From: Thermoplasmata archaeon | GTDB lineage: Archaea > Thermoplasmatota > Thermoplasmata > Thermoplasmatales > Thermoplasmataceae | Assembly (NCBI GenBank): GCA_021792045.1 | Contig: JAJYVJ010000038.1 | Location: forward strand, 1 to 13,858 | Reading direction: 5' to 3' | DNA length: 13,858 nucleotides | Part shown: positions 1 through 6,424 of the stretch, piece after piece | Layout of the letters: each line of letters begins with the position of its first letter | How positions within the stretch are numbered: position 1 is the first letter of the stretch | Position numbers and translations under genes: made by a program | The notes under the pieces: model-generated | The model's input: the letters and a program-made list of their open reading frames with translations, nothing else | Database searches by the model: none | What the model was told of the DNA's origin: nothing

Positions 1-1011
1 ATCTCCAATAGAAGGAATATAAGAACCGAGGACCTGGGCTATGTTATAAGTGTAGAAATCGTCTTCAGCCTGCGGATCATCTACAAGAGAAAAGTCCCTG
101 TTGTAGTTGTCAGCACAACCTATCCATAAGGAATGATACCTTGGAGCAGGTCTTATGTAGACTCCATGCGCGGGTAGTATCGTGAAAGGAAACATATTTT
201 CACGATTTTCTTTCCATGAGCTTAAAATTTTATCAACGGGCCCTCCACTAAGCTGAAATATCTGTCTCTTTTTCGGTCTGACATGAGAATCTATGCCCGT
301 AGGGTCAAGAAGCTCAGTTGTCCAAACATCAGATGCCAGAACGAGATCGTCAAATTTGATATGGTCAGTTTCTGTCTCAATTGATCTTAATGTGTATTCT
401 TGCCAAATAAAAGGCTCCCCAGGGAAGTCAAGTTTATCTCTAGCATCAAGTTTTAATGGCTTTACCTTAGAATCAAATTTGAATTGAACACCTTCATTTA
501 CAGCAAGATTGTAGTAGTGTTCGGCTACAAGTTCCGGTTCAATAATACCACAATTTTCGCCTACAAATGCGAGATCGATATCGCTTAAATTAAGCATGGA
601 TTTCACCTCTGATGGCAGTTTTGTTTGCAAAAATTCGTACTTCTCCAGATCACTTACCTGTAGTTCCCTTACATGGGTCTTTTTAGAAAGATCCCTGAGG
701 TATTTTATGTCTGAATTTTCGTGGTCGAGAAGAAACAGATACCCAACGAATTCCATTCCAAGGTCTATCCCGTTTTTTTGCGTGTCAGAGTAGAATTTTA
801 TCGATGAATTGGAAAGCTTGAAATTTATGTCCGAGGTGAAAAGATCTCTGAATCCAGCAGCACTCTTTCCCGTGTTTCCCTGTCCAAATGTATGGGCCTC
901 GTCGACAACCAATACGTTCTTTTCCGGGTGGCTCTTCTTTATGTAGTATGCTGAAGACAGTCCTACTATTCCTGCGCCAATTACAACAACATCGGCACTG
1001 ATGTATGACAC
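1..1011 (-). CDS. FAD-dependent oxidoreductase, DAO/sarcosine-oxidase-like (3' end cut by window edge)
   Basis: This frame is open from a GTG at 1011 to the left edge, 337 codons with no stop, so the C-terminus lies outside. Residues 7-18 (DVVVIGAGIVGL) form the Rossmann FAD-binding loop GxGxxG, followed by a second strand ending in an acidic pair (VLVVDE, 33-38) that should bind the adenosine ribose. A Gly/Ser-rich FAD loop (GNTGKSAAGFRD, 45-56) follows. This order is typical of the DAO superfamily (sarcosine oxidase, dye-linked proline dehydrogenase, glycerol-3-phosphate dehydrogenase), which oxidise amines or hydroxy-acids with FAD. The substrate cannot be told from this fragment. The GTG start is chosen because an in-frame TGA lies five codons upstream, no other start codon lies between them, and a T-rich TATA-like box sits about 23-25 bases upstream. 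The gene follows the cysteine synthase gene by 68 bases on the same strand but probably has its own promoter. Confidence 0.85.
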   Translation of the reverse strand, partial: MSYISADVVVIGAGIVGLSSAYYIKKSHPEKNVLVVDEAHTFGQGNTGKSAAGFRDLFTSDINFKLSNSSIKFYSDTQKNGIDLGMEFVGYLFLLDHENSDIKYLRDLSKKTHVRELQVSDLEKYEFLQTKLPSEVKSMLNLSDIDLAFVGENCGIIEPELVAEHYYNLAVNEGVQFKFDSKVKPLKLDARDKLDFPGEPFIWQEYTLRSIETETDHIKFDDLVLASDVWTTELLDPTGIDSHVRPKKRQIFQLSGGPVDKILSSWKENRENMFPFTILPAHGVYIRPAPRYHSLWIGCADNYNRDFSLVDDPQAEDDFYTYNIAQVLGSYIPSIGD

Positions 1012-1028
1012 CTGTGGTAAACTTCAGT

Positions 1029-1039
1029 AAAAATAAAAA
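1029..1039 (-). promoter_or_regulatory. TATA-like box of the FAD oxidoreductase gene
   Basis: On the minus strand the run TTTTTATTTTT is centred about 23 bases upstream of the GTG at 1011. That spacing fits an archaeal TATA box driving a leaderless transcript. The run is T-rich rather than a clean TTTATA, so the call is tentative. Confidence 0.4.
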
Positions 1040-1079
1040 CATAACGTCTTCAGGACTTTCTTGGAAAATCCAGAGTGCG

Positions 1080-2033
1080 TTAAATGATGTTTGCAGATTC
1101 AGTGCTCAAATCAGGAAAACTATCTGTTGAAAGATATTTCATTCCGTTGTCAGGCGCTATTGCAACTACCTTCTCTCCAGGTTTCATGGTCTCTGCTATT
1201 TCCAACGCAATATGAAGTGCGCACCCGGAGCTTGGGCCAAGAAAAATGCCCTCCATCCTTGCCGCATTCCTTAGGGTGTTTAACATTCTTTGTTTCATTT
1301 CTTCATCTATTTCTATGAATTCGTCGAAAGCATCCATTCTTATGAGTTTAGATGGGTTTTCGTCTTTTGGATTCCTAATTCCGTCAATTTTGACTCCAAG
1401 TGCGGGAGCTACCCCGACAATCTTTACTCTGCTGTCAACCTTTTTCATTCTTAGAGAAATGCCCATACTTGTACCACCAGTACCAACTGGAATCACAACA
1501 GCCTGTGGTGTTCCACCCAGTTGCTTGAGTATCTCTACAGCAGTGCCAGAATAATGTGCGTAAACATTCGCGGGATTACTGAATTGATCGAGATCTATAT
1601 ATCTTCCCGGATTCTTCATCAAAAGTTTCCTCTTCAGTTCTATGGCTCCTGCTGTTCCCAAGTTCCCAGGGGTAAGTATTAGTTTTGCCCCGTAGGCACT
1701 TATTATCTTTCTTCTCTCCGCACTGGCTGATTCGGGCATTATTATGGTGCATTTATAATTCTTTGCGGCAGAGAGCATAGCAACGGCTATCCCTGTATTT
1801 CCTGAAGTAGCCTCAAGTATCTCGACATCTGGTTTCAATATACCTGCAGATTCTGCATATTCAATTATGTACTTTGCAGCTCTATCCTTGATAGAACCGC
1901 CTAGATTAAAGTACTCAAGCTTAACAAAAACATCTGCTCCACCAATCTTAGGTATTCTTCGCAACTTGAGTAGTGGTGTATTTCCTATCAGTTCTAGGGG
2001 ATCTGTATAGAATCCGTTGACCGTCATATTCAT
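1080..2033 (-). CDS. Cysteine synthase family, PLP-dependent beta-replacement enzyme
   Basis: A complete 317-residue protein of the fold-type II PLP family (O-acetylserine or O-phosphoserine sulfhydrylase; cystathionine beta-synthase catalytic core). It would make cysteine from an activated serine and sulfide in the cytoplasm. The landmarks are in order: DPLELIGNTPLLKL near the N-terminus (11-24); GGSIKDRAAKY (45-55) with Lys49 as the PLP Schiff-base lysine; the substrate loop TSGNTG (76-81); the NPAN..AH..GTAVEI segment (153-168); the PLP-phosphate loop GTGGT (184-188); and GPSSG (266-270), whose serine contacts the pyridine nitrogen. The motif usually read as NPGGSVKDR is NLGGSIKDR here. 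Length is normal for a sulfhydrylase, and there is no C-terminal CBS domain. Which activated serine is used cannot be read from sequence. Either ATG at 2033 or the one at 2027 could be the start. The gene is divergent from the glycosidase gene. Confidence 0.92.
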   Translation of the reverse strand: MNMTVNGFYTDPLELIGNTPLLKLRRIPKIGGADVFVKLEYFNLGGSIKDRAAKYIIEYAESAGILKPDVEILEATSGNTGIAVAMLSAAKNYKCTIIMPESASAERRKIISAYGAKLILTPGNLGTAGAIELKRKLLMKNPGRYIDLDQFSNPANVYAHYSGTAVEILKQLGGTPQAVVIPVGTGGTSMGISLRMKKVDSRVKIVGVAPALGVKIDGIRNPKDENPSKLIRMDAFDEFIEIDEEMKQRMLNTLRNAARMEGIFLGPSSGCALHIALEIAETMKPGEKVVAIAPDNGMKYLSTDSFPDLSTESANII

Positions 2034-2081
2034 GGATATTTACCTAGTAGATAAGCCTATGAGTTTCATCCTGTACGATCA
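2034..2081. promoter_or_regulatory. Divergent promoter region
   Basis: Only 48 bases separate the start codons of the cysteine synthase gene (minus) and the glycosidase gene (plus), so both promoters must fit here or overlap the coding ends. The element at about 2049-2057 (AGATAAGCC; GGCTTATCT on the other strand) lies roughly 20-29 bases from both starts and might serve either. No clean TATA box is visible. Confidence 0.35.
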
Positions 2082-3341
2082 ATGCTTGAGATTACAAAAA
2101 GCGTCAGGTTTGCCGATATAACATTATTATCGAAGGGAGTTATATGTCCATGCGTTATGGAAGAGAATATAAATAAGAAACTAAGTAAGGAGATCTCCTC
2201 GCTACAGAGCAAAGAAGGATATCTTTACGCTGGTTTTCCCAAGTTCAGAGCATTATTTGGACGCGATTCTATAATTTCCTCTTGGGAGCTACTTGATTAC
2301 GATCCTGAAATAGCAATTAAGACATTGAACGCACTTGCTTCTTTGCAGGGGAAGAAAGTTGTGGCAGAAACTGGGGAGTATCCCGGGAAGATCCTCCATG
2401 AATACTACGATGATCCTGCGGTTTATGAGACAAGGAGGAGGGTCATCCCGTGGTTGAAAAGAGGCCCAAGTTTTTTCTCTGTGGACAGTACTCCACTTTT
2501 CATAATTCTCTTCTCCGAATTAAGGCAACGAAAGAAGACGCCGTTTTCCAAACAATTATTGACAGCGATCGATAACGCATTAGCTTTTTTATTAAATTAC
2601 GGTTTTAGAGGTTATTTTTTGGGATATGAAAAGGCCTTAATTGGAGCAGGACTGCAATCCCAGTCATGGAGGGATGGAATAGGTGACATCATGGATCGCC
2701 TTAAATCCCCTGTTTATACCGTCGGTGTGCAAGGATACGCCTACTATGCTCTTGTTAAGACGAAAGAAATCATGCGTGGGGACCTTTACAAATCTAGCAA
2801 AAACTTAGCTGAAAATCTCGAGAATACCGAAAGGCATATCCGCGATCTCAGGGAAAATCTGGATAGCTATTTCTGGATAGATGAAACATCCTATTATGCC
2901 CTTGCCTATGACGGTGATGGAGTTGCTGAGACGGCTGTTACTAGTGACCCCGCGCATCTGTTATTCAGTGGCATCCTTAGTCGAAAACGTGAAAAGGAGA
3001 TAATTGGACGAATATTCGAGGACGACATGATGACAGAATTTGGGTTACGTTCCCTGTCAAGCCGAGATCCAAAATTTGATGCTAAGGCTTATCAAAGGGG
3101 TGCAATCTGGCCACAGGACAACTGGATTATTGCAATGGGATTGAAGAGAAGAGGTTACCTAAAAGAGTACAGAGAAATCAGAGAGCGTATCATTGCAGCA
3201 TACACAAAAATGGGTAAAATGCCGGAATATTTCAGCGTTACTCGGGACGGCAGCTTAATTTATGACAATCTCAGAATAGCCCCTTGCTATCCTCAGGCTT
3301 GGTCAACAGGTGCAATGATAAGTTTTTTCTTAGAAGATTAA
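2082..3341 (+). CDS. Amylo-alpha-1,6-glucosidase / glycogen-debranching-type six-hairpin glycosidase
   Basis: A 419-residue protein resembling the C-terminal glucosidase domain of glycogen debranching enzymes (GDE_C, an (alpha/alpha)6 barrel). It would hydrolyse alpha-1,6-linked or terminal glucose on glycogen-like or other alpha-glucans. Family hallmarks in order are FGRDS (59-63); ETGEYPGKILHEY (96-108), matching the debranching-enzyme 'tgEepGkilHE' block; SVDSTPLF (133-140); SQSWRDG (193-199), matching 'qgWkDs'; YQRGAIWPQDN (337-347), matching 'YHRGtvWPwdN'; and CYPQAWSTGA (402-411). The acidic residues in these blocks (Glu99, Glu107, Asp198, Asp346) are candidates for the active site. No signal peptide or membrane segment is seen, so it is probably cytoplasmic. 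It lacks the N-terminal domain of bifunctional debranching enzymes. A GH15-type glucoamylase or GH63-type enzyme is a less likely alternative. The ATG at 2082 is used; Met26 is a fallback start. Confidence 0.82.
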   Translation: MLEITKSVRFADITLLSKGVICPCVMEENINKKLSKEISSLQSKEGYLYAGFPKFRALFGRDSIISSWELLDYDPEIAIKTLNALASLQGKKVVAETGEYPGKILHEYYDDPAVYETRRRVIPWLKRGPSFFSVDSTPLFIILFSELRQRKKTPFSKQLLTAIDNALAFLLNYGFRGYFLGYEKALIGAGLQSQSWRDGIGDIMDRLKSPVYTVGVQGYAYYALVKTKEIMRGDLYKSSKNLAENLENTERHIRDLRENLDSYFWIDETSYYALAYDGDGVAETAVTSDPAHLLFSGILSRKREKEIIGRIFEDDMMTEFGLRSLSSRDPKFDAKAYQRGAIWPQDNWIIAMGLKRRGYLKEYREIRERIIAAYTKMGKMPEYFSVTRDGSLIYDNLRIAPCYPQAWSTGAMISFFLED

Positions 3342-3481
3342 TCAATTCTAGTAATTCAAAATTTCCTATTCAAAACAAGGTCGAATATCAACATGTTCAT
3401 GGATATAAACTAACACGGCAACACTTTTTTTGTAATATATACTTTAGATACTGGTAGAAAGAAAAATATCACACAATAAAC
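3342..3481. other. A/T-rich non-coding stretch after the glycosidase gene
   Basis: This is the first part of a 468-base gap without an intact gene. It holds no convincing ORF, tRNA or hairpin. A TATA-like run (AATATATAC, about 3434-3442) lies some 44 bases before the GTG at 3482 and could be the relic promoter of the decayed gene that follows. Confidence 0.4.
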
Positions 3482-3720
3482 GTGGACTCGGTAAGAAAAT
3501 TGTATATATCACTCAAAAGTTTATTCAAGGGGTCGGAGAATGCATTGAAGAAGCACTTTGTCTGTCTGTATATTCTATGATGAATTCCCTGCTATTAACA
3601 GGAAAATGATGCTGGATGGAGCGAGGCTTACCGCACTTATCTGTTAGTTTTTTTGAACTCATTCTTAAATTATGCACAGATCGCGACGCAGAATACCCTG
3701 ACATCTCAGAATTAAAATAG
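3482..3720 (+). pseudogene. Probable decayed small gene, broken by frameshifts
   Basis: No single frame is open here, but protein-like sequence hops between plus-strand frames. From GTG 3482 the frame reads VDSVRKLYISLKSLFKG and then SENALKKHF, and stops at 3578. From about 3559 the next frame reads CLSVYSMMNSLLLTGK and stops at 3607. From 3606 the third frame reads MMLDGARLTALIC and stops at 3645. From about 3646 the earlier frame resumes with SFFELILKLCTDRDAEY and then PDISELK, ending at a TAG (3718-3720). Joined, these make about 75-80 residues of amphipathic, plausible protein. I do not recognise the family. Alternatives are chance open frames in an A/T-rich spacer, or sequencing indels in an intact gene of about 80 codons. 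The hops look like single-base losses or gains near short runs (GAAAATG, GTTTTTTTG-like). Confidence 0.4.
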
Positions 3721-3782
3721 AATTTCATGAGATAGAAAATATCGCAAAATAAATATCCCATGCATTAATAAGTTTTGAATGC

Positions 3783-3790
3783 TATTTAAG
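3783..3790 (+). promoter_or_regulatory. TATA box of the thioredoxin operon
   Basis: TATTTAAG is centred about 23-24 bases upstream of the thioredoxin ATG at 3810. This places the predicted transcription start at or next to the A of the start codon, hence a leaderless mRNA. Confidence 0.6.
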
Positions 3791-3809
3791 CAAACGAGGC
3801 GATTGTCAC

Positions 3810-4214
3810 ATGGATGATAACATAGATATGATAAGGCAGAAGATGATGAGGGAAATAATGGAAAAACAAAATAATAAACAAGTATCTCAAAATAATGGCA
3901 AACCCAAAGTCTTAACGGATCAGACTTTTGCAAGTGAAATTGCCAATAACGATGTAGTTGTAGTAGACTTCTGGGCTGAATGGTGCCAACCCTGCAGGTT
4001 TGTTTCACCAATTGTTGAAGAGCTCGCCAGAGACTATTCTGGCAAAGCAGCTTTTGGAAAACTGAATGTGGATGAGAATCCACTGGTTTCAAATCAGTTC
4101 ATGATCAGAAGTATACCGACTATAATGTTTTTCAAAAAAGGGAGACTAGTTGATTCACAGATAGGGGCAGTTCCGCGAGGCGTTCTGGAAGCAAAACTTA
4201 GGAAATACCTGTAA
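3810..4214 (+). CDS. Thioredoxin with WCQPC active site and N-terminal extension
   Basis: A 134-residue cytoplasmic thiol-disulfide carrier. Residues 34-134 are a normal thioredoxin fold: VVVVDFWAEWCQPCR (49-63) contains the redox pair Cys59/Cys62 and the buried Asp53, and SIPT (101-104) contains the cis-proline Pro103 that packs against the active site. The middle residue pair is Gln-Pro rather than the textbook Gly-Pro, which should shift the redox potential. About 33 residues precede the fold. They are charged and methionine-rich (MDDNIDMIRQKMMREIMEK, then an Asn/Gln-rich linker) and look like a helix plus a flexible tether. The ATG at 3810 is favoured because the TATA box is correctly spaced from it. 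The gene lies 14 bases upstream of the thioredoxin reductase gene, its evident partner, and the two are probably co-transcribed. Confidence 0.95.
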   Translation: MDDNIDMIRQKMMREIMEKQNNKQVSQNNGKPKVLTDQTFASEIANNDVVVVDFWAEWCQPCRFVSPIVEELARDYSGKAAFGKLNVDENPLVSNQFMIRSIPTIMFFKKGRLVDSQIGAVPRGVLEAKLRKYL

Positions 4215-4228
4215 AGAACTGATATTTC

Positions 4229-5224
4229 ATGGAAAGCTATGACGTAATAGTTATTGGCGCGGCCTCTGCTGGTCTGTCCGCGGCGCTTTACCTATCTAGG
4301 CAGAACTTGAGAACCCTTGTCATATCAAAAGATATCGGTGGGCAGGCTCTGCTAACAAATGAAATCGAGAATTATCCAGGTTTTGACTACATTTCCGGTT
4401 TCGACCTTATGAATAAGTTTCATCAACAGGCATCGAAATATGGCACCGAGTACGTTTATGATGAAGTTATTTCCGTGACCAGGGATAGTGATGGTGTTTT
4501 CTCTGTTTCGACGAATGAATCGAAATTCAGATCCACGGCTTTAGTGCTTGCATTCGGCAAGACGCCAAGAAATTTGAACGTTCCAGGCGAGGAACGTCTT
4601 GCAGGGCATGGGGTTTCTTACTGTGCTGTCTGTGATGGTCCGCTTTATAAAGGAAAAGAAATCGCTGTTGTTGGCATCGGGGATCATGTATTGCAAGAAG
4701 CTGTCTATCTGTCGTCTGTGGCATCCGCACTGCATATTATATACACAGGCTCGCGCGTGGATAAGGACGATGAGAACTATAAGCAACTAATTTCCAACCA
4801 AAAGAACAAATTCTACTTGAATTCTGTAGTTAAAGAAATAAATGGTGATAAGTTAGTAAAAAGTGTTAAAGTTTTAAATCGTGGCAATAATCCACCTTCT
4901 GAGTTTGAACTAAAGATAGATGGATTATTCGTTGAAATGGGTTACATAGCAAAAAGTGACTTTGTAAAAGATCTCGTAAAACTAAACTCCAGTAAGGAAA
5001 TAATTACTGATAAACTGGGTAACACGAGCTCTGAGGGAATTTTTGCTTGTGGGGACATTACAGATATACCATATAAACAGGCAGTGATTTCTGCAGGTCA
5101 AGGGGCGACCGCTGCACTTTCGGCTTTTAATTACATCCAGAAAAAGAAAGGACTAAGATCTATGAATACGGACTGGAAAACGGTTAAAACCGATAAAGGC
5201 AACGTATCTCTTACACTGTCGTAA
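4229..5224 (+). CDS. Thioredoxin-reductase-like flavoprotein, NADPH signature missing
   Basis: A 331-residue low-molecular-weight thioredoxin reductase. The FAD domain begins DVIVIGAASAGLSAALYL (5-22); the dinucleotide loop is GAASAG, with Ala where the second Gly usually is. The redox disulfide is CAVCD (Cys132/Cys135). The FAD-closing motif is CGDITD..YKQAVISAGQGA (274-293). The second Rossmann domain (GIGDHVLQEAVYLS, 149-162) keeps the fold, but the strand that normally ends in HRRxxxR, which holds the NADPH 2'-phosphate, reads IIYTGSRVDKDD (170-181). The basic cluster is gone and acidic residues follow. A Thermoplasma acidophilum homologue was reported not to use NADPH or NADH, so another donor (ferredoxin, reduced deazaflavin or a small flavin) is plausible. 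About 20 polar residues extend the C-terminus. The gene sits directly downstream of thioredoxin, with no clear Shine-Dalgarno sequence in the 14-base gap. Confidence 0.93.
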   Translation: MESYDVIVIGAASAGLSAALYLSRQNLRTLVISKDIGGQALLTNEIENYPGFDYISGFDLMNKFHQQASKYGTEYVYDEVISVTRDSDGVFSVSTNESKFRSTALVLAFGKTPRNLNVPGEERLAGHGVSYCAVCDGPLYKGKEIAVVGIGDHVLQEAVYLSSVASALHIIYTGSRVDKDDENYKQLISNQKNKFYLNSVVKEINGDKLVKSVKVLNRGNNPPSEFELKIDGLFVEMGYIAKSDFVKDLVKLNSSKEIITDKLGNTSSEGIFACGDITDIPYKQAVISAGQGATAALSAFNYIQKKKGLRSMNTDWKTVKTDKGNVSLTLS

Positions 5225-5339
5225 CTATATACTCGCAAGGCTGATTGAATGACGTGATGAAAACGGCTAAGAATTAAAGTTAACTATGTGACAAGAATCA
5301 AAACCTTAATGTGTTCGAATTACATAAAATATTGAGAAT

Positions 5340-6311
5340 ATGGAGCATCTTGATCTAGGAAACCGTGAATTCCTCGAGACACGTGAGTATAACCCTAAGA
5401 TAAGCTTCATAGGCGCAACACATAAATTCGACGCAAAGCTGGAGGCAAGCGTTAAAAGCATTAACGAAATAGCCAGGGAACTAGGGAATGATTATGAGCT
5501 CATTCTTGCTAATATTTCAGGGTCCCCTGTAACGAAAGAGATAAAGAAGGATTACTCTTATTCTATTCCAAATCTACAAATTGTCGAAGGAAAGAAGGGA
5601 AATTTCGGCAGCGGAAAGAAAATTGCGTACAAAAACTCTGAGGGAAAATATATTGTCCCATTCTGCACAAATATATCTTATCCAATTGAGTATGCAGATT
5701 TAATCCATGGTTTTCTGAAGATGAAGATTAAGCGTCTATTTTATTCTGAACTCTCCTTGATGAATCGCGAGTTTATTGATCAGGTTGGGGGATGGAGAGA
5801 GTTGGCCAATGGTGAAGACATTGATCTTTTTTCCAGGCTAACGGTTAATTACGGCGTTTTTGCTTTTCCAACATCCTTGATGAAACTTAACGATGTGGAG
5901 AAAAATGAAGTTCTGAGCATACGTTTCCAGGATAAGGATTATTCATGGTCAAACTATCGCCTTGGCCTGCTCAGGGACTTGATAATTTCATGTAACTATT
6001 CAATTTCAGATATCAAGGAGTTAAGGAAGCTTGAACGGATATTATCAAAGGATTACACGCGAGGCAGCTTAATCGCTTATCTTATGTCTAAATTTTCAGC
6101 AACAAAACCAACGCGTTATACTAAGAACAATTTTCTCATTTTATTTGAAGGTATACTTGAATCCATGGTTCTTAGGGAATATCTTAAAATCTCGGAACTC
6201 CCGGTCGATGCTACGCTCGAACTCGATCAGGTTCATCTAGCTTACTTAAAGAATAAGAGTAAGCTCTTCAATGATCTGAAATCGTCTGCATCAAAACTTT
6301 TTGTGTCATAG
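5340..6311 (+). CDS. Glycosyltransferase family 2-like (GT-A fold) protein with degenerate DxD
   Basis: A 323-residue protein with no signal peptide and no clear membrane helix, so probably cytoplasmic or membrane-peripheral. The first roughly 180 residues follow the GT2 plan. A first strand starts at KISFIGATHKF (20-30), followed by a Ser/Asn helix and then DYELILANISG (51-61). GKKGNFGSGKKIAYKNSEGKY (84-104) corresponds to the 'g.a.a.N.G...a.G.yi' block. Next comes PFCTNISYPIEYADLI (107-122), then SLMNREFIDQVGGWRE (139-154), then GEDIDLFSRL (158-167), the usual acidic-base 'ED' motif. The nucleotide-sugar/metal DxD should fall at 109-111 but reads Cys-Thr-Asn. The remaining 140 residues are helical and unrecognised. 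Such enzymes add sugars to lipid carriers or glycans; donor and acceptor are unknown, and activity is uncertain given the changed motif. The sequon-rich surface protein gene follows after a 113-base gap. Confidence 0.7.
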   Translation: MEHLDLGNREFLETREYNPKISFIGATHKFDAKLEASVKSINEIARELGNDYELILANISGSPVTKEIKKDYSYSIPNLQIVEGKKGNFGSGKKIAYKNSEGKYIVPFCTNISYPIEYADLIHGFLKMKIKRLFYSELSLMNREFIDQVGGWRELANGEDIDLFSRLTVNYGVFAFPTSLMKLNDVEKNEVLSIRFQDKDYSWSNYRLGLLRDLIISCNYSISDIKELRKLERILSKDYTRGSLIAYLMSKFSATKPTRYTKNNFLILFEGILESMVLREYLKISELPVDATLELDQVHLAYLKNKSKLFNDLKSSASKLFVS

Positions 6312-6396
6312 GTTATTACACTCTCCTTTATGTGTGGATACTCGTTTATCTACTATTTAGTGGATTGAGCACAAGTTATCCTGGTCAAGATAAATG

Positions 6397-6404
6397 TTAT
6401 AAAA
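6397..6404 (+). promoter_or_regulatory. TATA box of the surface-protein gene
   Basis: TTATAAAA is centred about 25 bases upstream of the ATG at 6425. It is the clearest promoter in the window and decides the start codon: a start at 6332 would put this box inside the gene. Confidence 0.65.
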
Positions 6405-6424
6405 ATGGTCGTGATTTGCGGGTA

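Noticed and set aside
785..1042. 85-codon minus-strand frame starting at 1042
   Set aside because: It is out of frame with the FAD oxidoreductase, whose Rossmann motif lies in the neighbouring frame of the same strand; the Cys/Arg-rich product is an artefact.
1246..1554. 102-codon plus-strand frame across the cysteine synthase gene
   Set aside because: It is the complement of conserved PLP-enzyme motifs and therefore a shadow.
3525..3761. 78-codon minus-strand frame in the gap before thioredoxin
   Set aside because: Its composition is not protein-like and no promoter or ribosome site is seen; the plus-strand frame-hopping remnant explains the region better.
3712..4092. 126-codon minus-strand frame over the thioredoxin gene
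   Set aside because: It overlaps the unmistakable thioredoxin coding sequence and has His/Leu/Ser-rich random-looking composition.
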